Program-made: the position numbers and the translations under genes
In this document: positions 62,347 to 64,000 of the stretch, one piece after another
How the letters are laid out: every line of letters begins with the position of its first letter
Position numbering within the stretch: position 1 is the stretch's first letter
Notes under the pieces: model-generated
Told to the model about the DNA's origin: nothing
Seen by the model: the letters and a program-made list of their open reading frames with translations, nothing else
The model's database searches: none
From: Flammeovirga sp. SJP92
GTDB taxonomy: Bacteria > Bacteroidota > Bacteroidia > Cytophagales > Flammeovirgaceae
Direction of reading: 5' to 3'
DNA: 64,000 bases
Assembly: GCF_001583495.1 (NCBI RefSeq)
Contig: NZ_LQAQ01000031.1
Coordinates: 18,277 to 82,276 of the forward strand

Positions 62347-62853
62347 ATGAAGCAAACAATTAGAATAGTTTTATTAATGATGATATTTTTTCTATTTCCT
62401 TTAGAAAAGTCTTATTGTCAAAAGAAAGTCCGTTATGTAGATGGCTTTGGAACATATGGAGTCTTTAACCAAATGTACTCTTTAACAGAAGATACAATTA
62501 AAAGGGATCAATATATTTTGGATAAAGTTGTTGAAGCTGAAATCAATTATTTTAATACTTCTGATCTTAATTTAGATTCTTTGTTTGATACTATTATTTC
62601 TGTAAAAGTAGATACAATTTATGTAGATTCAGGTATTTGTAATCTAAGTGATTATCATGAATTCGTGGCTGAAGAAAATGGGAAGCTGATAAAATCTATA
62701 AAAATAGTACCTTTTCGTAACAGGAATGTACAAAAGAATAAAAGTGATTTTGTTGATTTATATTATAAATCACTAATGAAAATCAAGAATGACTTCCGCA
62801 ATTATTTTGATACATGTAAATCAGTTTATAAGATTCATTATGATAGTTATTAA
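62347..62853 (+). CDS. Unrecognised secreted protein, 168 aa
   Basis: A signal peptide covers residues 1-24 (ending SYCQ). The mature part has a mid-region DTIISVKVDTIYVDSGICNL that looks like paired beta strands, and a Lys/Tyr-rich helical C-terminus (YYKSLMKIKNDFRNYFDTCK). It is probably soluble in the periplasm or on the surface. The family is not recognised. It starts 64 bases after the preceding lipoprotein, so co-transcription is possible. Confidence 0.55.
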   Translation: MKQTIRIVLLMMIFFLFPLEKSYCQKKVRYVDGFGTYGVFNQMYSLTEDTIKRDQYILDKVVEAEINYFNTSDLNLDSLFDTIISVKVDTIYVDSGICNLSDYHEFVAEENGKLIKSIKIVPFRNRNVQKNKSDFVDLYYKSLMKIKNDFRNYFDTCKSVYKIHYDSY

Positions 62854-62867
62854 TAGATGAAATATGG

Positions 62868-62875
62868 TATGTTTG
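62868..62875 (+). promoter_or_regulatory. Possible -7 box
   Basis: TATGTTTG matches TAnnTTTG, 79 bases before the ATG at 62954. No -33 TTG was found at the expected distance. Confidence 0.35.
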
Positions 62876-62953
62876 ATATTTTTTCCAAGAGTATACCTGT
62901 GTTAGCTGTTTATAATGTTATCACTTGACTTAAAGTAAAAAAGAATAAATAGT

Positions 62954-63448
62954 ATGAAAAATATAATATTATTGATCCTTTTCATGAGTTGTGCTAATTA
63001 TAGTTCTGCACAAGATGACATGAAGTATTACAGTATGGACACAGTTGAATTGATTAATCCCTATAAAGTGTTCATTCATAAAAGAGGTGAAGCAAACTTA
63101 GTCTGTATTGTAGATAGTACTCACAATTTTAAAAAATATTCATACTCAGATTTTTTAATGGATGAGAATGCGTATTTGGATGGTTATTATATTGATTACA
63201 TAAACAATAACTCGGCTTGGTGTGAATATTATGATGAGATTAACCCAATTATACGGTTAAATAACAAAATCAAGATCCAGAAATTAGCAACCAAGAAATT
63301 CAAATTGACCTTTATGAAAATAGAAGATTATCACCAAAAAATAATTGATGCAGATGGAGAGATTTATTCTGAAATTTTATACCAAGAGGAATATGTGAAA
63401 AAGCTTTATCTAAGAGTTTTGATACCAGTTTGTGATTTTAAACATTAA
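62954..63448 (+). CDS. Unrecognised secreted or lipid-anchored protein, 164 aa
   Basis: The N-terminus offers two processing routes: a lipobox-like LFMSC (Cys13) or a normal signal peptide ending YSSAQ at about 20. The mature protein is rich in Tyr, Asp and Lys (YYSMDTVELINPYKVFIHKR, then LDGYYIDYINNNSAWCEYYD). It shows no known motif. It lies 100 bases after the previous gene with a possible promoter between them. Confidence 0.55.
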   Translation: MKNIILLILFMSCANYSSAQDDMKYYSMDTVELINPYKVFIHKRGEANLVCIVDSTHNFKKYSYSDFLMDENAYLDGYYIDYINNNSAWCEYYDEINPIIRLNNKIKIQKLATKKFKLTFMKIEDYHQKIIDADGEIYSEILYQEEYVKKLYLRVLIPVCDFKH

Positions 63449-63590
63449 ATGAATTTCTACACCATTACTCCATGTGTTAATTATTTACACCATTTTCAAG
63501 AAGGATAATTTGTAGTCTGAACTACCGGATAACTATAGTTTTTTTTTCAAATAGAATACTTCGATAATCACACTTTTCACACATTTTTTT

Positions 63591-63989
63591 ATGAAGAATA
63601 GTAAATCTCAAGAGATATTAAGATTAATAATTTTGATTCCTTTTTCAATAATTTTCATAATTAGTATGATAAACAAATATTTATCGAGAGATGATCAATT
63701 AGTGTATGACACGTCATTATACTTGACAAAATTTAAAGGTGTTATTACAGAAAAGGATAATTCACTGCGACATTTTTATGTTGAGATACAAGGAGAAATT
63801 TATGATTGGGATGAAAATGGCTATAAGTATGATTCTGTAACTTCCTGGAAGTTGCAGAATTTGAATGATACGACTATGATTGATGAAGGAGATTCTGTAT
63901 TCAAACTAGATAGTGCGAATTACTTTTTCGTTAAGAAAGGATTGAAGTGGTTTAAAATACAATATTCTAATTTTGAGTTAAAAGACTAG
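63591..63989 (+). CDS. Unrecognised single-pass membrane protein, 132 aa
   Basis: One transmembrane helix near the N-terminus (about 10-29) is followed by an exported domain of about 100 residues. That domain contains predicted beta strands (LYLTKFKGVITEKDNSLRHF, then KLQNLNDTTMIDEGDSVFKL). The pattern of a short anchor plus a small beta domain is common in Bacteroidota hypothetical proteins. No family is recognised. The gene is complete and ends 11 bases before the end of the window. Confidence 0.55.
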   Translation: MKNSKSQEILRLIILIPFSIIFIISMINKYLSRDDQLVYDTSLYLTKFKGVITEKDNSLRHFYVEIQGEIYDWDENGYKYDSVTSWKLQNLNDTTMIDEGDSVFKLDSANYFFVKKGLKWFKIQYSNFELKD

Positions 63990-64000
63990 TATAGTTACCC

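Overview
The window is AT-rich DNA from a member of the Bacteroidota, probably a marine Cytophagales bacterium of the Flammeovirga type; the phylum is well supported, the genus is a guess. The evidence is two giant secreted proteins ending in type IX secretion (T9SS) sorting domains, a SusD lipoprotein, a carboxypeptidase-regulatory-domain TonB receptor, DUF2911 and DUF4924 proteins, TAnnTTTG-type -7 promoter boxes, and no Shine-Dalgarno sequences that stand out. I saw no tRNA, rRNA, CRISPR array, insertion sequence or prophage. Most genes are ordinary chromosomal genes with hairpin terminators between convergent neighbours.

Layout. 1-706: 3' part of an ArsA-type ATPase. 774-1502: non-coding, with a second, decayed copy of the leader of the next gene. 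1503-10697: a 3064-residue T9SS surface protein. 10917-12470: AlkB-type alkane hydroxylase and a small unknown gene. 12555-15563 (minus): RND-superfamily exporter and lumazine synthase. 15867-20202 (minus): a tightly coupled three-gene unit of PIG-L deacetylase, a 40-residue membrane microprotein and a sodium:solute symporter. 20302-23175 (minus): DUF2911 protein and AbgT transporter. 23977-27523 (plus): cation-chloride-cotransporter-like protein and homogentisate dioxygenase. 27597-30336 (minus): duplicated-HNH/HTH protein, DUF4924 protein and an S24 repressor. 30571-32373: SppA peptidase.

32525-38221 (minus) holds four tandem paralogous membrane histidine kinases in A-B-A-B order with no response regulator beside them, three of them sharing an upstream sequence element. 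38361-43799 (minus) encodes an adaptor lipoprotein and an RND pump fused to its own TolC-like outer-membrane channel, so a whole tripartite efflux system sits in two genes. 44008-45512: chalcone-isomerase-like protein and a small unknown protein.

45748-46930 is a decayed stretch with a truncated, frameshifted outer-membrane barrel gene. 47088-49822: a lipoprotein and an orphan SusD. 50158-50630: a 46-bp tandem array with six identical central units. 50795-55807 (minus): a 1670-residue T9SS protein with three jelly-roll-like modules and six FnIII repeats. 56271-56611: a structured non-coding element with 13-bp terminal inverted repeats. 56615-57697 (minus): ankyrin-repeat lipoprotein with a palindrome-rich upstream region. 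58107-61273: TonB receptor and a divergent PAS-LuxR regulator that may control it. 61294-63989: five small unrecognised membrane, lipo- or secreted proteins.

The strongest candidates for something undescribed are the 46-bp array, the kinase A-B-A-B array with its shared element, the coupled microprotein between the deacetylase and symporter, the terminal-inverted-repeat element, and the double-HNH/HTH protein.
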